Shown here one piece after another: positions 16,574 to 24,675 of a DNA stretch of 40,397 nucleotides. The stretch is taken from positions 1 through 40,397 of the forward strand of contig NZ_QQWI01000019.1 of assembly GCF_004125825.1 (NCBI RefSeq). Direction: 5' to 3'. Each line of letters begins with the position of its first letter. Position 1 is the first letter of the stretch. Position numbers and translations under genes: made by a program. The stretch comes from Fusibacter sp. A1. GTDB lineage: Bacteria > Bacillota > Clostridia > Peptostreptococcales > Acidaminobacteraceae. The notes beneath the pieces were generated by a model that was given only the letters and a program-made list of their open reading frames with translations, ran no database searches and had not been told where the DNA came from.

Positions 16574-16600
16574 GTCAAATCGTGACTGGCACGATTTGAC
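16574..16600. repeat. Third copy of the palindromic repeat
   Basis: GTCAAATCGTG and CACGATTTGAC flank ACTGG. Core AAATCGTG...CACGATTT is identical to the 15237 copy; the outer arms differ. It lies 11 bp after the stop of no plus-strand gene, between the NTF2-like gene and the DUF2785-like gene. Confidence 0.75.
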
Positions 16601-16611
16601 TCTTGTGTGGG

Positions 16612-17463
16612 TTATTTAAAATGTCTGTAATACATGTTCAGCGCTTTTTCTGTTTCGATGAGTGTTTGCAGCAGTTCTGAGCCGGCGTTGAGATGAACTA
16701 GGCTGAAGTAGATGCTTCTGATGAAATGGTTGCAGTTTTGCTTGGCCATGAACTTGCGCTGGTAGTCCTCGATTTCATTTACTTTTACAAATGTTGCCAA
16801 CCACTCGCTTATCTTATCTGTGCCCACTCTTTTTTCGGGTATGATGGTGAAGCTGACTAAAAACGACAGTCGTTCGTCTTCATTGGCTCCAAAGCAGGTG
16901 TCTACCATAAGCAGTTTATCCCTAACCGCATTGAGCACATCCAAGTAGTCCTCTTCACGCATGCTATCGAAATTGACGATATAGTTTAGCGCGTCCGCGC
17001 AGTGGGCGATGCTGTGCGCCCAACCCTTAGCTTCCACAAAGCCTCTTGTGTCTTTCTCTCTCATCAGATAGTCGATCAGTTTTTCCTTAATCTCGACCAC
17101 TTCTGAATCATTAAGGCACCCCTTGTTCAGGCAGTAGCTGAGAACAGGGCTCATCGCCAGTATCGAAAAGCTTCTCCTTAAAACCGAATCGTCACCGGTA
17201 GTACCTATTTGGTAAAACGCATAGTCATCACTTAACAGCTTGCCGCATAAGGCTTTGACCTCATCCCCAGGCAAGTAGTCCTTTTTTACTATCCAAAAAT
17301 AAAAACACTCATAGATCAGCTCATCCCTAAGTTCTGCGTCTGGATCACCGATATGCGCCAGCATAGCTTCCAGATAGTCTGACACTGTTTCACTCTCTGT
17401 CAACTCAAATCCCTTGGCTTTGACCGCTTTTAACCTTATTTTGAGCTCCTGTTTCGTCAACAT
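16612..17463 (-). CDS. DUF2785-like protein of unknown function
   Basis: About 283 residues, mainly helical. The start is at 17463 or the ATG one codon upstream; GAGGAG favours 17463 by spacing. The segment DTRGFVEAKGWAHSIAHCADAL resembles the RGY-x-KGWAHAIAHGADLL signature of DUF2785, found in Bacillota. No signal, membrane segment or catalytic motif is evident. A TATAAT-containing stretch upstream (about 17550) may be its promoter. Biochemical function of the family is not known to me. Confidence 0.65.
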   Translation of the reverse strand: MLTKQELKIRLKAVKAKGFELTESETVSDYLEAMLAHIGDPDAELRDELIYECFYFWIVKKDYLPGDEVKALCGKLLSDDYAFYQIGTTGDDSVLRRSFSILAMSPVLSYCLNKGCLNDSEVVEIKEKLIDYLMREKDTRGFVEAKGWAHSIAHCADALNYIVNFDSMREEDYLDVLNAVRDKLLMVDTCFGANEDERLSFLVSFTIIPEKRVGTDKISEWLATFVKVNEIEDYQRKFMAKQNCNHFIRSIYFSLVHLNAGSELLQTLIETEKALNMYYRHFK

Positions 17464-17586
17464 CATATTCTCCTCATTAAACTTCACTTATCCGTCCGGT
17501 CTCTACTTTTTAGTCTACTATAAGCCGTGTTTTATGCATGATTTACTTTTATTATAGTCAACTATTCCTCCAACTAAAAAAAACTT

Positions 17587-18687
17587 TCATTCAAAAGTTT
17601 TTTTAGGTAGCAGCTGAAATTGTAGGATAGGTTTTCTTAGCGATTCGTAATGGATGACCAGCTCGTCTTTGGTGCGGCTCTGGTCTTCCCAGAAAAATGA
17701 ATCCGACGAGTTCAGCAGGTCATAGTCCTCGACAATCCAGTTTAGAACAGCATCCAACCTTTTTAATGTATTTACGGTACAGGACTGGCCTGCAAGGTCA
17801 TCGTGTATGTCAAGTATATGCGACCGGATCGCCTCTTTTTTATAAAGGCCGTACAGATTTTCTTTTGAATCGATCGCGGCTTGCCACTCGTTCACTAGCG
17901 CTTTGAAAAAGTCGACCACCTCAGCGCATGCATGGTGATCTGTGAGCCACAGGACATGGTCTGAATAATGACGTATGGCTACTTCCTTTGTCATTTTATA
18001 AATTTTCAGCGCTTGCGCTAAGCTGTTTTCCTCCTCTATCTTAAGCAGTTCAAACATCGAATATCTCGTTTCAAATCTTTCAAGCGCATGAAACATAGGT
18101 GCATTTAAACCTTCCGGATTGATTTCCTTAAGCGGATCAAAGCGATAGCAGTAACCGAAGTCGAACAACTTCAGTGTCCCTGAGGGGTCGATAAGCAGGT
18201 TTCCACTACAAAGATCCCACTCAAACGTTCCCTTTCGCTGCATCGCAAAGCTGACATCCAACAGCTGGTCCACAAAAGACTCGGTGATGGTAGCGGGATG
18301 ATTTCCTTCTATCCATTCAGAAAGCAGCACTCCTTGTCGATAATCCGCATAAACGGTTTTTACCATGTGTCTTTCAATCACACTGTCTGTCTCGCTTAGT
18401 TCTGCAAATTCAATTCTTCGCTGTATTTCATTAAGAAACGAAGTCTGTCCGTCAATATTTTTAACAAGACTGGTCGCTCTTTTCTTTTTATAGTTGAAGA
18501 GCCTATGGGTTTTCACTTTAAAAACGGTAGCTGTGAGACCGCTATCATAAGTCTTTACCACATACTTGTGGCGGAAGTCCATACAAACCAAATCTTCTAG
18601 TGTCAAACCGGTACCGCTTAGCGAACCAAATGTCAGGTTCTGTACGGACCGATCGAATGCAAGTTGTTTTTCCTGTCTATCATTCAT
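17587..18687 (-). CDS. Kinase-fold protein (protein-kinase-like/phosphotransferase)
   Basis: 366 residues, soluble. The kinase-like core is readable: a possible ATP lysine K76 (SLVKNID), a candidate catalytic loop EWDLCSGNLLID (D158, N163, in place of HRDxxxxN), and a DFG magnesium motif at about 176-178 (LKLFDFGYCYRF). The region before it (VLLSEWIEG) resembles a hinge. The C-terminal 170 residues are helical and unrecognised. It could phosphorylate a small molecule or a protein; the nearest folds are aminoglycoside phosphotransferases and lipopolysaccharide kinases. SD GGAGGTG precedes the ATG. It is monocistronic or the first gene of a unit with the DUF2785-like gene. Confidence 0.6.
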   Translation of the reverse strand: MNDRQEKQLAFDRSVQNLTFGSLSGTGLTLEDLVCMDFRHKYVVKTYDSGLTATVFKVKTHRLFNYKKKRATSLVKNIDGQTSFLNEIQRRIEFAELSETDSVIERHMVKTVYADYRQGVLLSEWIEGNHPATITESFVDQLLDVSFAMQRKGTFEWDLCSGNLLIDPSGTLKLFDFGYCYRFDPLKEINPEGLNAPMFHALERFETRYSMFELLKIEEENSLAQALKIYKMTKEVAIRHYSDHVLWLTDHHACAEVVDFFKALVNEWQAAIDSKENLYGLYKKEAIRSHILDIHDDLAGQSCTVNTLKRLDAVLNWIVEDYDLLNSSDSFFWEDQSRTKDELVIHYESLRKPILQFQLLPKKTFE

Positions 18688-18810
18688 GGTACACCTCCAT
18701 GACCATTATCTCAAACCAAACAGGACTTGGGCAGTGCCAACTGTTGAGAAAACACAAATGCATGGTGTGGGCTTAACTCGTAAAAATTTTAATTTCTGTT
18801 CAAGTATGAC

Positions 18811-18842
18811 TTGACCCTCCAGCATAGGGGATAGTATATAAT
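18811..18842 (+). promoter_or_regulatory. MerR-type promoter/operator of the GyrI-like gene
   Basis: TTGACC (18811-18816) and TATAAT (18837-18842) are separated by 20 bp, longer than the 17-bp norm and like promoters activated by MerR-family regulators. The spacer holds an imperfect dyad ACCCT-N7-AGGGG (18814-18830). No MerR gene is adjacent. Confidence 0.5.
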
Positions 18843-18865
18843 AGTGTCATAAGGGAGGTTTTAGT

Positions 18866-19477
18866 ATGAAACACGAATGGAGAAAACACGAAAAAGAAAT
18901 CTACTTACCGAAGAAAACGCCGCAGGTCATCGATTTGAAATCGATAGGCTATTTTACACTTAAGGGAGAAGGCAATCCAAACGATCCTTTTTTCGCGGAT
19001 TATATACAGGCGCTTTACGCCGTGTCTTATGCGGTGAAGATGTCATATAAATCAGATGACGTACCTCAGGGCTATTATGATTATGCGGTCTATCCGCTGG
19101 AGGGTGTTTGGGATTTGAAGGATAAGGCCAAAGGAGCCAAAGATAAGGACAATCTTGTTTTTGAGCTTATGATCAGACAGCCTGATTTTTTAACCGAGGA
19201 TCTGGCAAAATGCTTTATTGAAAAAGCCTACGCTTCAAAAAAGCTAGACCTTATCAAGCAAGTCGAATTCAAGACAATCACCGACGGATTATGCGTTCAG
19301 ATGCTTCACCTTGGATCCTATGACGATGAACCGGCAAGTTTTGATCTGATGCAGGCCTACTGCAAGGAACATGGCCTGACCCGCATCAGCATGACCCACC
19401 GCGAAATCTACCTGACAGACGCAAGGAAGACAAGTCCCGACAAGCAAAAGACCGTTCTACGGTTCAAAGTGGAATAA
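18866..19477 (+). CDS. GyrI-like small-molecule-binding protein
   Basis: 203 residues of the stand-alone GyrI-like type: IDLKSIGYFTLKGEGNPNDPFF at the N-terminus, then YYDYAVYPLEGVWDL and a C-terminal TDGLCVQMLHLGSYDDEPASF followed by SMTHREIYLTDARK, which resembles the ligand-binding repeats of BmrR/SbmC proteins. Such domains bind amphipathic or toxic molecules. The start has SD GGGAGG 7 nt upstream. It lies alone between a possible MerR-type promoter and a strong terminator; the neighbouring genes are on the other strand. The ligand is unknown. Confidence 0.75.
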   Translation: MKHEWRKHEKEIYLPKKTPQVIDLKSIGYFTLKGEGNPNDPFFADYIQALYAVSYAVKMSYKSDDVPQGYYDYAVYPLEGVWDLKDKAKGAKDKDNLVFELMIRQPDFLTEDLAKCFIEKAYASKKLDLIKQVEFKTITDGLCVQMLHLGSYDDEPASFDLMQAYCKEHGLTRISMTHREIYLTDARKTSPDKQKTVLRFKVE

Positions 19478-19481
19478 AGCA

Positions 19482-19530
19482 AAGACAGCCTGTCCTCAAA
19501 CCATTGTTGAGGACAGGCTGTCTTTTTATT
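19482..19530 (+). terminator. Strong bidirectional terminator
   Basis: AAGACAGCCTGTCCTCAA pairs perfectly with its inverse across 7 nt (18-bp stem, 19482-19524) and is followed by TTTTTATT. On the minus strand it ends the two-component operon at 19526. Confidence 0.93.
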
Positions 19531-21229
19531 TTATGGTCAAGATGAACTTAAAGCCGATATCCGAGTTGATGACCCGGTAGTCGAATCCGTGAAGGTCGAG
19601 TACATGCCTAACGATGGCAAGCCCTAAGCCGTTGCCACCGAGTTCTCTAGACCTCGACTTTTCGATGCGGTAGAATCTGTCCCATATCTTGCCCAGATCC
19701 TCTTCAGTCAGTTTAGAACATGAGTTTTCGATCTCAAGTGTCGTAATTTCTTGTTCACCTTTTAGTGTCACTGTGATAAGCCTGCGCTCATCCACGTACC
19801 TGAAGGCGTTCGAAAGCAGGTTGCCGATCACAAGTTCCATCTTCTTAACATCCAGAAACACCGAAGCGTCCTCCATCTGCACCGTAACATGTAGGTCCTT
19901 TTCTTCAATGGTCTGGTCATAGCGCCTTAAGACATTGCTGATCATCCGCTTGAGGTTGATCTGTTCAAGCCCGGCAAGCTGATGGTTTGCCTCAAGGCTT
20001 GTCAGCTCGAGCATGTCGATGACAAGCTCGTTCATTTTAGCCACCTCGTCTATGATGACCTGCAGGTAATCCTCTTCCCTGTCTTTTGATATGCCATCCC
20101 TTATGCCCTCGGCATAGCTTTTGATGACGCCAAGCGGTGTCTTCAGCTCATGGGAGACATTTGAGACAAACTCTTTTCTGAGTTCTTCCTGCCTTCTCTC
20201 AAACTCGATATCATCCTCAAGCTTCACGTTGATCCTACCCAGCTCGTCGATCCTGTCTTTTAAGGAATTCGCCAGATAATTGATGCGTGAACCCAGCATG
20301 CCGATCTCATCTTCTCTTTTCACGGCGTACGACTCTTCAAAATCCATCTTGGCATAGGCATCCGCCGCCCGGCTCAGCTTCACGATAGGCTTTGAGATCA
20401 GCTTTGATACTGCCACAGCGATAAACAAGGTCATCACAAGCATGACGGCGAGCACATACCACTGAAACTTGTTCTGAACCGCGAGTACATCGTTGATCGG
20501 TTGCAGGGCCACCATCGATACAAAGTAGTAGGTTTGGCCATCTATCTGTTTTTCGACTTCGATGAACTCGAACATCGGATTGACATAGCCCTCGTCTCCA
20601 TAAAAATAGGAATCGATCGCGTTGATTTTGGAAAACATTTCGTCATCGATAAAGCTTTCTTGATAATCGACGATGTGCTGCGCCGATTCCTTAAGCTCAT
20701 ACTCTTCTTCTTCAAAGACCGCAACTTCCTCTTCAAACATCAGGTAGTACAGCTCGTCTCCTAAGATTAAGCTATATGGGAAAATCGACGTATCGTCTTC
20801 GTAATAGGATAAGACGACAGGCTGACCGATGACTGTATAATCAAGTATCAGGGATTCGAGGTTGGGGTCGACAAACTCATCTATGGGAACCACACTCAGG
20901 GTGTTCTGATCATCCGCTAGGGTGAGTGATTTTTCATAGGCTACCTGATAGGACGCGGGATGGTAGTCATAGTAGTCGTCGTACACTAAAATAGGCTCAC
21001 CGGTGACTGCCATATAGGTTTCTAGAATTTCTTTTTGCTCTATCAGGTCCGTGCTGGCAGAAAAGGTTTCTATGGCTTCAGACAATGCGCCGTCCACCTC
21101 GTCGATCTTAGACAACTCATAATAATCGGCCAAAAAATATTTTTGAAACCCGACCTGTATCAGACTTTGAAACAAGAACAGCATGAATATGAGGATAAAT
21201 AGTTTAAGTGTGATGCTCTTTTTTATCAT
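19526..21229 (-). CDS. Membrane sensor histidine kinase
   Basis: 567 residues. TM1 at about 7-25 and TM2 at about 257-278 enclose a ~230-residue extracytoplasmic sensor domain that is rich in acidic residues. HAMP follows (280-330), then HisKA with H360 in VSNVSHELKTPLG, and a complete HATPase domain: N-box near NLLSNAFRYV, and GNGLGLAIVRHVLDLHG. It should phosphorylate the response regulator encoded 9 nt upstream. Its GGAGGAG SD lies between the two genes. The acidic sensor domain suggests a cationic peptide or metal as signal, which is inference only. Confidence 0.92.
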   Translation of the reverse strand: MIKKSITLKLFILIFMLFLFQSLIQVGFQKYFLADYYELSKIDEVDGALSEAIETFSASTDLIEQKEILETYMAVTGEPILVYDDYYDYHPASYQVAYEKSLTLADDQNTLSVVPIDEFVDPNLESLILDYTVIGQPVVLSYYEDDTSIFPYSLILGDELYYLMFEEEVAVFEEEEYELKESAQHIVDYQESFIDDEMFSKINAIDSYFYGDEGYVNPMFEFIEVEKQIDGQTYYFVSMVALQPINDVLAVQNKFQWYVLAVMLVMTLFIAVAVSKLISKPIVKLSRAADAYAKMDFEESYAVKREDEIGMLGSRINYLANSLKDRIDELGRINVKLEDDIEFERRQEELRKEFVSNVSHELKTPLGVIKSYAEGIRDGISKDREEDYLQVIIDEVAKMNELVIDMLELTSLEANHQLAGLEQINLKRMISNVLRRYDQTIEEKDLHVTVQMEDASVFLDVKKMELVIGNLLSNAFRYVDERRLITVTLKGEQEITTLEIENSCSKLTEEDLGKIWDRFYRIEKSRSRELGGNGLGLAIVRHVLDLHGFDYRVINSDIGFKFILTIK

Positions 21230-21238
21230 GCGCTCCTC

Positions 21239-21904
21239 CTATTCAAGCCGATACCCTACCTTGATCACGGTCTTGATCATCTCCCCGTGACTACCAAGTT
21301 TTTTTCTTATTTTTTTAATATGGGAATCCACCACTCTCAACTCGCCATAAAAGTCATACCCCCACACTTTGTTGAGTATGGCCTCACGCGAAAGTACCAG
21401 CCCTTTGTTTTCTATCAGATAGACCATCAGATCGAACTCTTTAGGTGTCATTTCAATTTCTTCGTCATCCACAACAATCAAATGGGCGTCTAAGTTGATT
21501 ATGATCGGACCATGGGTCAGATAGCCAAGTTTCACCGTCGTCTCCGTAATTCGTGCAATCAGCCTAGCTACCCTTGCGACAAGCACTTTGGGACTAAAGG
21601 GCTTAGTGACATACTCATCCGCCCCAAGCTCAAATCCCAACAGCTTATCGTCCTCATCCGCTCGTGCGGTCAAGATGATTACGGGCACGCCGGACTGTTT
21701 TCTGATACGGCGGCAAACGGACCAGCCATCGATCTTGGGGATCATGATATCAAGAATCACCAAGTCGATTTTTTCCGATTCGAACAGGTCAAGCGCCTGT
21801 TCTCCGTCAAACGCCGAAAACGTTTTAAATCCGGCATCCTTCAAATAATCCACAATAATCGCATTTATCTTTTGCTCGTCTTCGACAACAAGTACCGTTT
21901 TCAT
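21239..21904 (-). CDS. OmpR/PhoB-family response regulator
   Basis: 221 residues from the ATG at 21904 (AAAGGAG SD upstream). The receiver domain has acidic residues at 8-9, phospho-Asp D52 in VILDIMIPKIDG and Lys in YVTKPFSPK. The C-terminal winged helix (ITMTPKEFDLMVYLIENKGLVLSREAILNKVWGYDF, then RVVDSHIKKIRKKLG) is of OmpR type. The partner kinase follows directly. The binding site is probably the 11-bp-phased repeat upstream of the peptidase gene (23124-23149). Confidence 0.93.
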   Translation of the reverse strand: MKTVLVVEDEQKINAIIVDYLKDAGFKTFSAFDGEQALDLFESEKIDLVILDIMIPKIDGWSVCRRIRKQSGVPVIILTARADEDDKLLGFELGADEYVTKPFSPKVLVARVARLIARITETTVKLGYLTHGPIIINLDAHLIVVDDEEIEMTPKEFDLMVYLIENKGLVLSREAILNKVWGYDFYGELRVVDSHIKKIRKKLGSHGEMIKTVIKVGYRLE

Positions 21905-21925
21905 GACCGCTCCTTTAACCTGCAT

Positions 21926-21951
21926 AAGAGACGGATGGGAGTCCGCCTCTT
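21926..21951 (-). promoter_or_regulatory. Intercistronic hairpin between peptidase and response-regulator genes
   Basis: On the minus strand AAGAGGCGGA, a 6-nt loop and TCCGTCTCTT form a 10-bp stem with one wobble pair. There is no T-tail, so it is more likely an RNA-stability or ratio-setting element than a terminator. Confidence 0.5.
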
Positions 21952-21959
21952 AACCTATT

Positions 21960-23057
21960 TCAGTTTGTATTCATGTTGGCTCTAATTTCATTTCTTAATT
22001 TCACAAGCTCTTCGTAGCCATAAAAGAAGTTGACCTTTTCATCCGCAAGCGTATCACCGGTTCTTTTTTCACCGACCACAAATTCTGCAAAGGATTCTGC
22101 CATGTCTTCCATGACATTCGATGCCGCATAGTCGCTTACAAAATCACTCGCATGCTCTTCATACATCTTATCATAAGCTTCATCGTCCAACTCCTCATAA
22201 GCATGCTGACCTACCCAAAACTTCTGATAGAAGCTGTTCAGATAGCTTGCGGGTTTTGAAATGCCCTCATCCGTCTGATAGGTATTTTCAGCGCCACCCT
22301 CCTGGTCGATCTGAGTCTGGTTAAGCGTCAGAATATGTCCGAACTCGTGGATCACCGTATAATCAAAATCACTTGTGAATGAACCATTGTCACCTATCGA
22401 ATCCTCAGTGTCTAAAAACAGCGTCCACTGGGATAGGTCGTTCATCTCGACAACAGATGCCATGATGTTCTCCTTGCCGTCTGTTCCGATTTCAAGCTTT
22501 TTAAAGTAAGTCAGATACTCGCTAGGAATCAGCTTGTTCACCCTTAGCCACAATTTTTGATGCAAGGCTCTCATTTCTTGTGAGAGCTCTTTTGGCGACT
22601 GACCCTCCGGGTAATCCTCAGGATCGACGCTCAATACCAGTTTACCATTATTTACTTTATATACAGCCGTTAAATCGATACTCTCCTCAAAATTTGATTC
22701 CTCATAATATTCTTCCAGCTGTGTTTCATCAAGCAGGCTTTCAAGTGCTGTGTCATATGCTTCCCATGCCTCATCGGTGTCCTCAGCATAAGCGCTGTCG
22801 AACAGCACTGTCAGTTGTACTATCTGATCGTCTGTGAGTTCGACGCCAAACTCGCTTAGGTAGTCAAGCTCATCGCTGAATGTATAGTCCTCAAAGTCGC
22901 TCTCATCCCATTCCAGTTCGTGGCAGATGCAGTCGCAATCCTGTTCAACCACTATAGGATCGGTTTCATCCTGGTTGTTCATGGCAAATACGGCTCCAGA
23001 TACTATCAGGCATAAAACTATGAATAGGGCTCCAAAACCTTTAAATTTCTTTTTCAT
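21960..23057 (-). CDS. Secreted zinc metallopeptidase (HEFGH)
   Basis: 365 residues from the ATG at 23057 (AAGGAG SD). A signal segment (LFIVLCLIVSGAVFA) is followed by acidic DNNQDET-type sequence and a cysteine-rich CDCICHE (C41, C43, C45). The middle has a helical, very acidic part (DYTFSDELDYLSEFGVEL). The zinc site is HEFGH at 237-241, with a downstream EDMAESFAEF that could supply the third ligand, as in gluzincins. No close named family recognised. It is first in an operon with the response regulator and kinase, and its promoter carries candidate regulator sites, so it is probably controlled by that system. It may cleave an envelope or extracellular protein. Confidence 0.7.
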   Translation of the reverse strand: MKKKFKGFGALFIVLCLIVSGAVFAMNNQDETDPIVVEQDCDCICHELEWDESDFEDYTFSDELDYLSEFGVELTDDQIVQLTVLFDSAYAEDTDEAWEAYDTALESLLDETQLEEYYEESNFEESIDLTAVYKVNNGKLVLSVDPEDYPEGQSPKELSQEMRALHQKLWLRVNKLIPSEYLTYFKKLEIGTDGKENIMASVVEMNDLSQWTLFLDTEDSIGDNGSFTSDFDYTVIHEFGHILTLNQTQIDQEGGAENTYQTDEGISKPASYLNSFYQKFWVGQHAYEELDDEAYDKMYEEHASDFVSDYAASNVMEDMAESFAEFVVGEKRTGDTLADEKVNFFYGYEELVKLRNEIRANMNTN

Positions 23058-23123
23058 GATTACACTCCTTTTTATTTTTTTAGCTTGGTAAGTTCTTTCA
23101 ACAGCTAAATAGTAACTAAAAGA

Positions 23124-23149
23124 TGTGCCCGATATGTGTTCTTGGTGTG
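23124..23149. promoter_or_regulatory. Three TGTG repeats at 11-bp spacing, candidate response-regulator site
   Basis: TGTG occurs at 23124, 23135 and 23146, exactly 11 bp apart; the last two copies extend to TGTGTTCTT and TGTGTTTCTT. Phased direct repeats are the usual binding pattern of OmpR/PhoB-type regulators. They lie 67-92 bp before the peptidase start, overlapping the -35 region of a possible TACTAT -10 box (23114-23109). Confidence 0.6.
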
Positions 23150-23158
23150 TTTCTTTAC

Positions 23159-23189
23159 AAAAAAAACGTTTCATCAACCTCTGAAACGT
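23159..23189 (-). terminator. rho-independent terminator of the MocR-type regulator gene
   Basis: On the minus strand ACGTTTCA, an 8-nt loop and TGAAACGT are followed by eight T. It lies about 25 nt after the regulator stop. Confidence 0.88.
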
Positions 23190-23212
23190 CTTTACCAATC
23201 GTATATCATTTT

Positions 23213-24658
23213 TTATAGTAAGGTTCTAATGATTTTTGACAGCTGGCTTATTCCGGACTCGAGCTCCTCGTCAGTGGCATAGGAATAGGATATTCTAAAA
23301 GCCTTGCTGCTGTGGGACTGATAGATATATCCAGGATACAGAAGCACTTTATATTTGAAGGCCTCTTCGAACATCTTATGCAGATTGATCTGTCCATTCA
23401 TTTCTACCCAAACATAATAACCTCCCTGAGGGACATTCCATGATGCGATACCTGAAAAATAGACACCGAGTAGCTGCAGCGTCAGGTCTCTACGCTTTTT
23501 AAGCGCATGCCTCATCTGATTTAGATGCACCTGGTAGAGTCCTGTTTCAAGCCACTTTTCGACTGTCAGCTGCGCTATCGAGCTCGATCCGTAGTCCATC
23601 TGCATCTTGATATCGGACAATCGGTCGATTACGGATTCAGGACCGACGATCCAGCCTATCCTAAGCCCTGGACTCAAGGTTTTGGAAACACTACCCACAT
23701 AGATGACATTACCCGACCTATCAAGGCTTTTAAGACTCGGCGGTGGCGGATTATCGATCCAAAGTTCGCCGTATACGTCATCCTCGATGATAGGCAACTT
23801 CTCTTTTTTGCATATTTCCAAGAGCTCGTTTCTTCTTTCTAGGGACATCGTGGCACCAGTCGGATTTTGAAAATTAGGAATGGTGTAGATGATGGACGCA
23901 TGGTTCTTTTTTATAAAACCAGGAATCAGCTTAGCCTGCATGCCATCCTTATCAAGAGGAATACCTACCCTTCTCATACCCAGTGTCTGTAAGATCTGAA
24001 GCGAATAGATGTAGGACGGTTTTTCGACAAACACGGTCGATCCTGGCTGCAAAAGGCTCATTGCAATCAGTTGAATCGCCTGCAGCGCTCCGGAAACAAT
24101 CAGAATTCCTTTCGGATTCGTCCTTATCCCTAGGGTCAGCAGATACTCACTTAGCTGTTCCCTTAGGCCCAGCATTCCTCTTGGCCATTCATAACCCATG
24201 TTTCCGATATCCTTTGCGACTTCCTCGAGCACAATCCTCATGCTGTCCTTTGAGAACATTTCTGGTGAAGCTTCACCAGAACTCAGCCTGAGCATGCTCT
24301 CATCGGGTTCGGACTGGTTGATTCGCTTGATGGTCGAATCATTGGCGATGTGTATGCCATCCTCAATATAATGCTGCCATCTCGGCTGACTCGCAGCACC
24401 CAAAAAAGAAGGGATATCGATGACTTTCGTGCCTCCTCTGCCGTTGCCGCTGATGATGCCGTCTGCTTTAAGTTCATCCAGCGCAGATACGATCGTGCTC
24501 CTATTGACTTTAAAATATTCCGCCAAAGTCCTTTGTGTCGGCAGCACTGTTCCTACCGGCCAGTCGTTGCTTCTGATCTTGCTGGTCAGATAAGTGATGA
24601 TCTGCGTCCTTATGGGCACATTTGAGTTTTTATCCGGTTTCCAATCGATTTGAATCAT
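23213..24658 (-). CDS. MocR-type (GntR wHTH + aminotransferase fold) PLP regulator
   Basis: About 481 residues from the ATG at 24658 (AGGAG SD, 8-nt spacing). The N-terminal winged helix reads YLTSKIRSNDWPVGTVLPTQRTLAEYFKVNRSTIV (about 22-60), the GntR type. The rest is a fold-type I aminotransferase: IVSGALQAIQLIA, TIPNFQNPTGATMS, the PLP lysine in SVSKTLSPGLRIGW. Family members such as GabR and PdxR sense PLP or an amino acid and control amino-acid or PLP genes. The adjacent racemase gene overlaps in operon arrangement and the divergent importer is a likely target. Confidence 0.93.
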   Translation of the reverse strand: MIQIDWKPDKNSNVPIRTQIITYLTSKIRSNDWPVGTVLPTQRTLAEYFKVNRSTIVSALDELKADGIISGNGRGGTKVIDIPSFLGAASQPRWQHYIEDGIHIANDSTIKRINQSEPDESMLRLSSGEASPEMFSKDSMRIVLEEVAKDIGNMGYEWPRGMLGLREQLSEYLLTLGIRTNPKGILIVSGALQAIQLIAMSLLQPGSTVFVEKPSYIYSLQILQTLGMRRVGIPLDKDGMQAKLIPGFIKKNHASIIYTIPNFQNPTGATMSLERRNELLEICKKEKLPIIEDDVYGELWIDNPPPPSLKSLDRSGNVIYVGSVSKTLSPGLRIGWIVGPESVIDRLSDIKMQMDYGSSSIAQLTVEKWLETGLYQVHLNQMRHALKKRRDLTLQLLGVYFSGIASWNVPQGGYYVWVEMNGQINLHKMFEEAFKYKVLLYPGYIYQSHSSKAFRISYSYATDEELESGISQLSKIIRTLL

Positions 24659-24675
24659 CACATATCTCCTATCCC

